Position numbers and translations under genes: made by a program. The notes below the pieces were generated by a model. It was not told where the DNA came from. It saw nothing but the letters and a program-made list of their open reading frames with translations, and searched no databases. DNA of 64,000 bases from Cryptosporangium sp044454545 (lineage in GTDB: Bacteria; Actinomycetota; Actinomycetes; Mycobacteriales; Cryptosporangiaceae). The DNA lies in the NCBI RefSeq assembly GCF_044454545.1, contig NZ_JBITDV010000016.1, positions 105,126 to 169,125 of the forward strand, written 5' to 3'. Each line of letters starts with the position of its first letter. Within the stretch, counting starts at the first letter, position 1. Below, piece by piece: positions 7,777-15,104 of this stretch.

Positions 7777-8769
7777 GTGAAGGTTTTGATCACCGGCGGC
7801 GCCGGCTTCATCGGGAGCACGATCGGCTCCGCCTGCCTGGACGGCGGGATCCAGCCGGTCATCCTCGACAGCCTGGTCACCGGACGGCGGGAATTCGCCG
7901 AGGGGCGCCCGTTCTACGAGGGTGACATCGCCGACGGCGCGCTGATCGACCAGATCTTCACCGATCACCCCGACATCGACGCGGTCGTCCACTGTGCCGC
8001 GCTGATCGTCGTCCCGGACTCGATGGCCGACCCGCTGCGGTACTACCGGGAGAACGTCGCCAAGTCGATCCAGCTCGTCGAGCATCTGGCGCGCAACGGG
8101 TGCGAGCGGCTGATCTTCAGCTCATCGGCGTCGATGTACGGCACCGAGGACGACTTCTCGGTCGACGAGAACTCGGTGATCGACCCGCAGAGCCCGTACG
8201 CCACGACCAAGGTCATGGTGGAGAACGTGTTGCGTGACGTCGCCGCCGCGACGTCGCTGCAGACGCTCTCGCTGCGGTACTTCAACCCGATCGGCGCCGA
8301 CCCGCAGCTGCGCACCGGTCTGCAGGTGGCCCGTCCGTCGCACGCGCTGGGCAAGCTGGTGCAGGCCTACGAAGACCGGGTGACGTTCTCCATCACCGGT
8401 ACCGACTGGGACACCCGCGACGGCACCGGCATCCGCGACTACGTCCACGTCTGGGACCTGGCCCGCGCGCACGTCGAAGGACTCCGCCGGTTCGATCGGA
8501 TCGTGTCCGGATACCGGGTCATCTGCCTGGGCAGCGGTACCGGGACGACCGTGCGGGAGCTGGTGAACGCGTTCGAGGCGGTCATCGGCGAGCCGCTGCC
8601 GCACGAAGACGCTCCGGCGCGGCCCGGCGACGTCGTGGGCGCCTTCGCCCGCAACGGCCTGGCCCGTGAACTGCTCGGCTGGGAGCCGAAGTACGCCGTG
8701 GAAGACGGCATCCGCCACTCACTCGAGTGGGCCGAGATCCGTCCGCAACGCCTGCACGAAGTCAGCTGA
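7777..8769 (+). CDS. galE: UDP-glucose 4-epimerase GalE
   Basis: 330 residues, an extended short-chain dehydrogenase. It interconverts UDP-glucose and UDP-galactose using bound NAD. The N-terminal Rossmann motif is GGAGFIG, the catalytic serine region is SSSASMYG and the catalytic pair is in YATTK. RDYVHVWDLA and LRYFNPIGA are typical of GalE. Start GTG 7777 is preceded by AAAAGGAAC. The stop overlaps the convergent RskA-like gene by 8 bases. It may supply galactose for wall or capsular glycans. Confidence 0.92.
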   Translation: MKVLITGGAGFIGSTIGSACLDGGIQPVILDSLVTGRREFAEGRPFYEGDIADGALIDQIFTDHPDIDAVVHCAALIVVPDSMADPLRYYRENVAKSIQLVEHLARNGCERLIFSSSASMYGTEDDFSVDENSVIDPQSPYATTKVMVENVLRDVAAATSLQTLSLRYFNPIGADPQLRTGLQVARPSHALGKLVQAYEDRVTFSITGTDWDTRDGTGIRDYVHVWDLARAHVEGLRRFDRIVSGYRVICLGSGTGTTVRELVNAFEAVIGEPLPHEDAPARPGDVVGAFARNGLARELLGWEPKYAVEDGIRHSLEWAEIRPQRLHEVS

Positions 8770-9265
8770 TGGGCAGGCCCACCACGATGTCGCCGGTGGG
8801 CTGGCCCGAACCACCCTCCGGCTCGACCGTGAACGCCACCGCGTCACCCTTGTCGAGGTTGAGCACCAGGGCGGTGCCGTCCCGCCCCTCGGTCGACAGG
8901 ATCTTCACCGACTTCATCTGGTCGTTCCGGATGCGCCACAGCTCGTAGGCCTGCTTCGGCTCGATCTCCGGCAGGTCGGTGAACGTCACGACCGCGGCCT
9001 TGTTCTCCTCGGAAAACACCGACGAGAGCCGAATGCCGGTCTTGGTCGTCGTGCGCTTGGTGGTCGCGTCCGGCGCGGTGAGCACGGTCTCGATCCGTTC
9101 CAGGCGATCCTGCTCCGAGGCGATCAGACTGCGCTGGTCGCGGGCTCGCTGCTCTTCGACCTCGAGCGTCAGCGTGACCGCGCAGATGACGAGTGCACAG
9201 GCGAGAACGAGCATCGTCAGCAACCGGCGCCTGCGGGTGGGGGCGTCCTTCGCTACGTCGGTCAT
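8762..9265 (-). CDS. RskA C-terminal-like single-pass membrane protein
   Basis: 167 residues: a short basic N-terminus (TRRRRLL), one membrane segment (residues ~15-33), a helical stretch rich in Glu/Arg (about 35-60) and an extracytoplasmic domain with FTDLPEIEPKQAYELWRI and GGSGQPTGDIVV. This is the pattern of the C-terminal domain of anti-sigma-K factor RskA. The N-terminal anti-sigma domain that would bind a sigma factor is missing and no sigma factor is adjacent, so it is not a complete anti-sigma factor. A role in envelope sensing or wall binding is only a guess. Confidence 0.72.
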   Translation of the reverse strand: MTDVAKDAPTRRRRLLTMLVLACALVICAVTLTLEVEEQRARDQRSLIASEQDRLERIETVLTAPDATTKRTTTKTGIRLSSVFSEENKAAVVTFTDLPEIEPKQAYELWRIRNDQMKSVKILSTEGRDGTALVLNLDKGDAVAFTVEPEGGSGQPTGDIVVGLPIS

Positions 9266-9335
9266 CGGAAGCTACTCCCAGCCGGGGCCTGTGTTCACCG
9301 CTCACTCTGCCCGGTCGGCGCCACTTTTCGGAATT

Positions 9336-10526
9336 TCAAGCGGGCTGGGTGCGGAGGTAGCGAGCGAAGTGTGGCACGGTGAATGCCACCGTCCCCCGTT
9401 CGGCCGAGTAAATCAGGCCCTTCTTAATGAGGCTGTCACGCGCCGGAGACAGGCTGGACGGCTTGCGGCCGAGTGAGACCGCGATCTCGGACGTGGAGAC
9501 CGCGTCGGACTCGCTGTCGAGCCCCGCCATCGCCCGCATGTACTCGCGCTCGGCCGGGGTGGCCCGTTCGTAGCGGGACCCGAAGAACCCGACCGCCAGC
9601 TCGGCTTCCGCCTCGGGGGCGGCCACCTTCACGTCCGCCGCGGTGATCGGCGAGCTCGGGGCGACGTCCCAAGTCACTTTGCCGTAGGCCTGGACGAAAT
9701 ACGGATAACCGTCGGCGGCCTCGTACAGCGCGCTCAGTGCGTCCTCGTCGAACGTGGCGTCCTCGCGTCGAGCCGGCGCCAGCAGCGCCAGGTCGGCCGC
9801 CGGACGGTCGAGGCGATCGATCCGGACGTAGCGGAACAGCCGCTCGGAGTACGACTTGCTGGCCGAGAGCAGCGCGGGCAGGTGCGGCAGGCCGGCGCCG
9901 ACGACGATCAGCGGCGCACCGGTCTGGGAGAGCTCGTGGCAGGCCGCGCACAGCGCGGAGACGTCGTCGGCACCGAGGTCCTGCATCTCGTCGATGAACA
10001 GCGCGATGCCGGTGCCGACGTCGGTGGCGAGCTCGGCGGCGTCGGACAGCAACTCGGTCAGGTCGATCTCGATGTCACCGGAGTCGGCCCGACCGCTGAC
10101 CACCGGTCCGTCGATGCCGGGCTGCCAGCGGTCGCGGATTTTGCCGCCGGCCGGGTTGGACCGGAGTGCGAAAGCCTTCAGCGTCCCGAGGAAGTCGTCG
10201 ATCCGGTCCAGAGCGCGGTGGTGGGACGAGAGTTCGCGCACCGCCATGTGCAGCGCGCCGGAGAGCGGACGGCGGAGCGCCTGGTCGGGGCGCGCTTCGA
10301 TCTTGCCGGTACCCCACTGACGGCCGATCGCCTGCGAACGCAGCGCGTTCAGCAGCACGGTCTTCCCGACGCCACGCAGGCCGGTGCAGATCATCGAGCG
10401 CTCGGGCCGCCGGCGGGAGACGCGCTCGAGCACGATGTCGAACTGGTCGAGTTCGCGATCACGGCCGGCCAGTTCCGGCGGCCGCTGGCCCGCGCCGGGG
10501 GCGTAGGGATTACGCACGGGGTCCAT
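9336..10526 (-). CDS. AAA-family ATPase with C-terminal winged helix
   Basis: 396 residues. Walker A GLRGVGKT lies at about residues 49-56, Walker B is ALFIDEMQD, and a sensor-1-like GAGLPHLP follows. The C-terminal ~80 residues (ATPAEREYMRAMAG onward, VSTSEIAVSLGRKPSSL) look like a winged helix. This order resembles ORC/Cdc6-like or AAA_16 NTPases of unknown function. It ends ALARYLRTQ-type and reads as complete. It lies 45 bases downstream of the small protein at 10572 and is probably co-transcribed with it. The stop codon overlaps a TTTTCGGAATTTC sequence that resembles the 3' element of the next genes. Confidence 0.75.
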   Translation of the reverse strand: MDPVRNPYAPGAGQRPPELAGRDRELDQFDIVLERVSRRRPERSMICTGLRGVGKTVLLNALRSQAIGRQWGTGKIEARPDQALRRPLSGALHMAVRELSSHHRALDRIDDFLGTLKAFALRSNPAGGKIRDRWQPGIDGPVVSGRADSGDIEIDLTELLSDAAELATDVGTGIALFIDEMQDLGADDVSALCAACHELSQTGAPLIVVGAGLPHLPALLSASKSYSERLFRYVRIDRLDRPAADLALLAPARREDATFDEDALSALYEAADGYPYFVQAYGKVTWDVAPSSPITAADVKVAAPEAEAELAVGFFGSRYERATPAEREYMRAMAGLDSESDAVSTSEIAVSLGRKPSSLSPARDSLIKKGLIYSAERGTVAFTVPHFARYLRTQPA

Positions 10527-10542
10527 GCGCTAGGACCGTATC

Positions 10543-10577
10543 GGGGTTTCTAGCGAAAGCCTTAGATTTGGCTAGAT
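10543..10577 (-). repeat. 3' CTAG element, copy A
   Basis: A 35-base sequence spanning the stop codon and 3' flank of the small hydrophilic protein gene. 25 of 35 bases match copy B at 11072-11106 without gaps. CTAGC at its left pairs with GCTAG at its right. No U-tract, so it is not a standard terminator. Confidence 0.55.
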
Positions 10578-10892
10578 CGAGCTCGACGTGTCGCCCGGAT
10601 CCGCGGAAGCCTCGGGTCGGTTGGCGCGGAACCAGCGGTCGGAGACCGGCTTGTCGGCACCGTCGGCCAGCTGGTCCCGGCTGATCTGGATGATGCTGTT
10701 CCGGTGGACCTCGTCCAGCGCGATGCCCGGCGTCCGCTTGGGCAGCGGGGGCTGCCGGTCGAGCGGGACGCGGTCGGGCGTGACCAGTGCGCGCCGATCG
10801 GCCGAACTCGACGGACGCACGGGCGTGACCGGATGCCGTGACGTACTCGTGCGAGCCGAGGAGTTGCGGGGACGAGGAACAGCGTGGGTCAT
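10572..10892 (-). CDS. Small hydrophilic protein of unknown function
   Basis: 106 residues, low in hydrophobic residues, with a Ser/Thr/Arg/Pro-rich first half likely to be disordered. A more ordered patch follows (PGIALDEVHRNSIIQISRDQL, about residues 55-75). I do not recognise the family. ATG 10892 is chosen over an in-frame ATG at 10946 because GGGAAAGGGAC lies just upstream. It precedes the AAA ATPase gene on the same strand, so a joint role is possible but unproven. Confidence 0.55.
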   Translation of the reverse strand: MTHAVPRPRNSSARTSTSRHPVTPVRPSSSADRRALVTPDRVPLDRQPPLPKRTPGIALDEVHRNSIIQISRDQLADGADKPVSDRWFRANRPEASADPGDTSSSI

Positions 10893-11071
10893 GAATGAGT
10901 CCCTTTCCCGGCGGCGGAACACTTCAGTCGCGCTGACCCGGGTCACGCGGATCGGCGTCCAACGGTTCAGTGTTCGTCGGTGTTTGTCCGGACGAATATG
11001 TCGCGTTGTATATCAGCCCAAATGCTAGTGGTGGTGCGCGAGGGGGGAGAGTTGGCACGTAGCCGGTTCTA

Positions 11072-11106
11072 CGGGATTCTTCGGAAATTCCTAGATTTGG
11101 TTAGAC
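11072..11106 (-). repeat. 3' CTAG element, copy B
   Basis: A 35-base relative of copy A covering the stop codon and 3' flank of the first metallophosphoesterase. The core CTAGATTTGG is nearly shared with copy A (TTAGATTTGG). Confidence 0.55.
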
Positions 11107-12363
11107 CGGGCTACGGAGCTCGATCAGGCTGATCTCCGGTGGCGCGCCCACGCGCACCGGCGGACCCCAGTAGCCCACGCCACGGCTGACGTAGATCTGG
11201 CTGTCGCCGTCGGTCGCGTGGCCGGCGACGACCGGCTGCTGCAGCGGCACCGCGAGCGTGAACGGCCACATCTGGCCACCGTGGGTGTGCCCGGAGAGCT
11301 GCAGGTCGACACCGCGGTCGACGGCTTCCGGCCACTGCACCGGCTGGTGGGCCAGCAGGACGACCGGGCGGTCCCGGTCGCGCCCGTCCAGCGCCTCGGA
11401 CAGGTTCGCGCCGTGCCCCGGGACGCCGGAGTCCGCGGCCGTGACGTCGTCGACGCCGGCCAGGTCGAAGCCGTCCGCGCCGCCGATCTGCAGCCGGCGG
11501 TTGCGCAGCACGTCGACGCCGATCGTCGGCAGGTACTCGACCCACTCGGCCGCGCCGGAGTAGTACTCGTGGTTGCCGGTGACGAAGAACGTGCCGTCGG
11601 CCGAGCGCAGGTCGCTCAGCGCCTTGGCGTCCTCGCCGAGTTCGGCGACGCTGCCGTCGACCAGGTCACCGACGACCGCGACCGCACCGACGTCGAGGGA
11701 GTTGACCGTGCGGACGACCCGGTCGAGGAACGGGCGGCGGAGGGTCGGGGAGAGGTGGATGTCGGTGAGCAGCGCGAACCGGTAACCGTTCATCGACGGG
11801 TCGAGGCGGGGCAGCGTGATCGTCATCCGCTTGACCCGCACGTGCCGCGCCTCGCTGATCCCGTAGCCCACCGTGCCGAGGGCCGCCACCCCGGCGGTGA
11901 GCGCGGCCGCGCGCCCGAGGAACACCCGCCGATCAACTGCGGCACGGTCATCGCGGGGGCCGGGATCGGAGGGCTCCGCCCCGGCGTCGTCGGCTCCGCC
12001 CGCGGGCCCGACGGCAACGGCGGCGCGGCTGACCGCGCGACCTCGGCGGGCGATCGACGCCCGGGCGATCCAGCGCACCGGCTCCAGAGCCAGGAGGAAC
12101 AGGAACAGGTAGAACATCACGGCGATCCAGAGCGGGCCGCCCCAGCTCACGATCGTGTCGAGGGGGCTCGGGAGCGACTCCGGACTGCCGCGCAGGCCCA
12201 TCATCGCGAACCCGATGATGCCCACGGTCGCGCCCGCACCGATCCACCGCGCCCGGCGCGACCGGAACGGCGTCGCCACCATCCGCCACCAGAGGTAGAG
12301 GTGGATCCCACCGATCACTCCGACTACCAAGACCACGATCGCGAGGATCCGCCCGACGTTCAC
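11101..12363 (-). CDS. Membrane-anchored metallophosphoesterase (YkuE-like), copy 1
   Basis: 420 residues. Three hydrophobic segments (about 3-25, 38-56 and 72-98) are followed by a twin-arginine-like motif RRVFLGR with another hydrophobic stretch (about 145-168), then a calcineurin-like phosphoesterase domain. Metal ligands are all present: TDIHLS, GDLVDG, GNHEY, LLAHQP and GHTHGGQ. Architecture resembles Tat-exported YkuE enzymes fused behind membrane helices, which would place the catalytic domain outside. Substrate unknown; envelope phospholipid or polyprenyl intermediates are possible. Start GTG 12363 has GAGAGAGG upstream. It is a tandem paralogue of the gene at 12395-13591, 31 bases apart. 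Confidence 0.85.
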   Translation of the reverse strand: MNVGRILAIVVLVVGVIGGIHLYLWWRMVATPFRSRRARWIGAGATVGIIGFAMMGLRGSPESLPSPLDTIVSWGGPLWIAVMFYLFLFLLALEPVRWIARASIARRGRAVSRAAVAVGPAGGADDAGAEPSDPGPRDDRAAVDRRVFLGRAAALTAGVAALGTVGYGISEARHVRVKRMTITLPRLDPSMNGYRFALLTDIHLSPTLRRPFLDRVVRTVNSLDVGAVAVVGDLVDGSVAELGEDAKALSDLRSADGTFFVTGNHEYYSGAAEWVEYLPTIGVDVLRNRRLQIGGADGFDLAGVDDVTAADSGVPGHGANLSEALDGRDRDRPVVLLAHQPVQWPEAVDRGVDLQLSGHTHGGQMWPFTLAVPLQQPVVAGHATDGDSQIYVSRGVGYWGPPVRVGAPPEISLIELRSPV

Positions 12364-12382
12364 TGCACCTCTCTCAATGGTT

Positions 12383-12411
12383 CTAGCAAAATCTCTAGAC
12401 TTTGCTATAGA
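12383..12411 (-). repeat. 3' CTAG element, copy C
   Basis: Matches copy A at 22 of 29 positions and spans the stop codon of the second metallophosphoesterase. TAGCAAA (12384-12390) and TTTGCTA (12401-12407) form a perfect 7-bp stem. Confidence 0.5.
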
Positions 12412-13591
12412 GCTCGATGAGGCTGATCTCGGGCACCGCCCCGACCCGCACCGGCACGTAGGCATTGCCGATGCCGCTGGTCACGTAGAGCTGGCTGGCG
12501 CCCTCGACCGCGCGCCCCGCGAGCACCGGCTGCTCCCGCGCCACGACGTAGTCGTACGGCCAGGCCTGCCCCGCGTGCGTGTGCCCCGACAACTGCAGGT
12601 CGACGCCGTAGCGGACCGCGTCCGGCCACTGCTTCGGCTGATGGGCCAGCAACACCACCGGCCGATCCGGGTCCCGGCCGCTCAGCGCCGCGTCCAGGTC
12701 CGCGGACTGACCCGGCCACTTCCAGTCCCAGTCCTCCGCGCTCACGTCGTTGACGCCGGCCAGGTCGAACCCGCCGAGGTCCACCCGTTCGTTGCGCAGC
12801 AGCTTGACCCCGAGTGTCGGCAGGTAGTCGAGCCAGTCATAGAGGTCGTATTTGTACTCGTGGTTGCCGGTGACGAAGTACGTCCCGAGCCGGGAGCGGA
12901 GGTTCGCCAGCTCGGCGGCGTCGTGGCCCAGGTCGTGGACGCTGCCGTCGACCAGGTCACCGACGACCGCGACCGCGTCGGCGTTCAGGCCGTTGATCTG
13001 CTCGACGACGCCGTGCAGGAACGGGCGTCGCAGCGTGTGCGAGAGGTGGATGTCGCTGATCACCGCGAACCGGAAGCCGTCGAACCGGGGGTCGAGCTTG
13101 GCCAGCGTGATCGGCACCCGTTTGACCCGCACGTTCCGTGCCTCCGCGACTCCGAACCCCACCGTCCCGAGCGCCACCGCCCCGGCCGTCACCGCGGTGG
13201 CCCGGGCCAGGAACACCCGCCGGTCGAAGGTCCGGCTCACGTCGGCAGGCGGTCCGGCGTCCGCATGGGCGACCGGAACCGGTGCCGGACGGCGGGCCCA
13301 CAACACGTGCGCCGCCAGGCGCACCGGCTCGAGCACCAGCAGCACGAGCAGCAGGTAAAAGAGCGACGCCAGGTACAGGCACCCGATCCAGGCCAGCACC
13401 GTGAGGAACGCCGGACCGCCGAGACCGGGACGCAGCGCGAACGGAACGCAGGCGATCAGCGCCACGATCCCCAGCGCACCCAGGATCCGGGCCCGCCGCG
13501 ACCGGAACGGCGCACCGAACAGGCGCCACCACACCCAGACGTGCACTCCGATGACCAGGGCCAGCGGAACGAGCAGGAAGAGGAACCGCAC
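12395..13591 (-). CDS. Membrane-anchored metallophosphoesterase (YkuE-like), copy 2
   Basis: 398 residues, same layout as its downstream paralogue: three N-terminal hydrophobic segments, an internal RRVFLAR twin-arginine-like motif before a hydrophobic stretch, then the phosphoesterase domain with SDIHLSH, GDLVDG, GNHEY, LLAHQP and GHTHAGQ. One visible difference is Ala for Gly in the last metal-ligand motif. The two proteins probably arose by tandem duplication and share near-identical patches such as RRVFL and PEISLIEL at the C-terminus. A redundant or heteromeric pair acting at the membrane is likely. Confidence 0.85.
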   Translation of the reverse strand: MRFLFLLVPLALVIGVHVWVWWRLFGAPFRSRRARILGALGIVALIACVPFALRPGLGGPAFLTVLAWIGCLYLASLFYLLLVLLVLEPVRLAAHVLWARRPAPVPVAHADAGPPADVSRTFDRRVFLARATAVTAGAVALGTVGFGVAEARNVRVKRVPITLAKLDPRFDGFRFAVISDIHLSHTLRRPFLHGVVEQINGLNADAVAVVGDLVDGSVHDLGHDAAELANLRSRLGTYFVTGNHEYKYDLYDWLDYLPTLGVKLLRNERVDLGGFDLAGVNDVSAEDWDWKWPGQSADLDAALSGRDPDRPVVLLAHQPKQWPDAVRYGVDLQLSGHTHAGQAWPYDYVVAREQPVLAGRAVEGASQLYVTSGIGNAYVPVRVGAVPEISLIELYSKV

Positions 13592-13628
13592 TAGCCCCGC
13601 CGGTGTCTGTTGGTAGCTCTACGACTCT

Positions 13629-13664
13629 CTAGCGCCGCTGCTAGAAAGCCCTAGCGGAGCCTAG
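13629..13664. repeat. CTAG cluster (element copy D)
   Basis: Four CTAG tetranucleotides at 13629, 13641, 13651 and 13661 within 36 bases, in the space after the moaD stop and before the second metallophosphoesterase. GAAAGCCCTAG matches GAAAGCCTTAG of copy A. CTAG is normally scarce in high-GC genomes. Confidence 0.45.
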
Positions 13665-13692
13665 GGCCACCGCCTGAAAAACAGCTGAGGGC

Positions 13693-13935
13693 CTAACCCC
13701 CGGCGAACGGCGGGAGAACGTCGACGGTTCCACCGGCCGGGAGCGGTGTCTCGAAGTCTCGCGCAGCGACACCGTTGACCAGGAACGAACACGCGGTGAG
13801 CACCTTCTCGAGATGCCCGCCGTGCGCCTCGGCCAGCTGGGACCGCAGCTCGGAGAGCGTGTTCGCGCTGGCCGGCTCCTCCTCGACACCCGCCGCGGCG
13901 CGCGCGCCGGCGAAGTACCGAACGGTGACGTTCAC
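13693..13935 (-). CDS. moaD: Molybdopterin synthase sulfur carrier subunit MoaD
   Basis: 80 residues with a ubiquitin-like fold pattern (VTVRYFAGARAAAGV, LVNGVAARD) and the required C-terminal Gly-Gly (PPFAGG), which is thiocarboxylated to donate sulfur in MoaE-MoaD molybdopterin synthase. Start GTG abuts the moaA stop with no spacing, so the two are translationally coupled. MoaE is encoded at 7227-7679. No adenylating enzyme (MoeB) is in the window. Confidence 0.94.
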   Translation of the reverse strand: MNVTVRYFAGARAAAGVEEEPASANTLSELRSQLAEAHGGHLEKVLTACSFLVNGVAARDFETPLPAGGTVDVLPPFAGG

Positions 13936-15000
13936 TCAGCCTCCAATAGCGGACATCGGACGATCCGGCTGCAGGAACGAGGGATCGTCGATTCCGTGCC
14001 CGGCCAGCTTGCCCCACATCGCCATCCGCCACCGATCCGCGATCTCCTCGTCCGAGGCTCCGGACCGCATCGCCCCCCGCAGATCGGTCTCTCCGGACGC
14101 GAACAGGCAGTTGCGGACCTGGCCGTCGGCGGTCAGCCGGGTCCGGTCGCACGAACCGCAGAACGGCCTGGTCACCGACGCGATCACACCGATCTTCGCC
14201 GGCCCGCCGTCGACCACCCAGGTCTCGGCCGGGGCCGCTCCGCGATGGGCCGGGTCCGGTGTCAGCGTCCACCGGGTCTGCAGGAACCCGAGGATCTCGG
14301 ACGCGGTCACCATCGACGACCGGTCCCAGGCGTGCTGCGCGTCCAGCGGCATCTGCTCGATGAACCGGAGCTCGTGGCCGTGCTCGAGCGCGAACTCCGC
14401 GAGCGCGACGGCCTCGTGTTCGTTCACGCCGCGGAGCAGGACGCTGTTGATCTTCACCGGCGTCAGCCCGGCGACGGTCGCGGCCTTCAGCCCGGCGAGC
14501 GTGTCGTCCAACCGGTCGCGGTGAGCGAGCTGCCGGAACGTCTCCTGGTCGAGCGTGTCGAGCGAAACGTTGACCCGGTCGAGACCGGCGGCGGCCAGCG
14601 TGGGCGCCAACCGCGCCAGCCCGATCGCGTTGGTCGTCAGCATCGTCTCCGGCCGCGGCCGGAGCGCGGTGGTCGCGCGCAGGATCTGCACCAGCCCGCG
14701 GCGCAGCAGAGGCTCGCCGCCGGTGAAGCGGACCTCGTTCACACCGAGCCACTCCACCGCGATCCTGATCAGCCGGACGACCTCGTCGTCGGAGAGCAGG
14801 CGGTCGGACGGCAGCCACGGCAGCCCTTCCGGCGGCATGCAGTAGCTGCACCGGAGGTTGCACTTGTCGGTCAGCGAGACTCGCAGGTCGGTCGCGACGC
14901 GCCCGAACCGGTCGACCAGCCCGGCCTCACCCACGGGTCGATCGGCCATGCCGGATCGCTGGATCGGCACGGCCGGCAGTCCGAGCGGAACCACAGCCAT
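13936..15000 (-). CDS. moaA: GTP 3',8-cyclase MoaA
   Basis: 354 residues. It performs the first step of molybdenum cofactor synthesis, a radical SAM cyclisation of GTP. The SAM-binding [4Fe-4S] cysteines are in CNLRCSYC (C47, C51, C54). The C-terminal cluster that binds GTP uses CGSCDRTR plus a later cysteine in VRNC. The catalytic C-terminal double glycine is present (SAIGG). There is a ~30-residue N-terminal extension before the conserved DRFGRV. moaD follows directly. The gene is divergent from the glycosyltransferase at 15105. Confidence 0.96.
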   Translation of the reverse strand: MAVVPLGLPAVPIQRSGMADRPVGEAGLVDRFGRVATDLRVSLTDKCNLRCSYCMPPEGLPWLPSDRLLSDDEVVRLIRIAVEWLGVNEVRFTGGEPLLRRGLVQILRATTALRPRPETMLTTNAIGLARLAPTLAAAGLDRVNVSLDTLDQETFRQLAHRDRLDDTLAGLKAATVAGLTPVKINSVLLRGVNEHEAVALAEFALEHGHELRFIEQMPLDAQHAWDRSSMVTASEILGFLQTRWTLTPDPAHRGAAPAETWVVDGGPAKIGVIASVTRPFCGSCDRTRLTADGQVRNCLFASGETDLRGAMRSGASDEEIADRWRMAMWGKLAGHGIDDPSFLQPDRPMSAIGG

Positions 15001-15104
15001 GTTTCCGAGCGTAACCGGCGTAGGTTGGAAGTGAGTCGGTCATACGACTCGGTAGCCGACGAAATCGGTGCCATGGGGTGCGGCGACCCTCCATCCTGAG
15101 GCGT

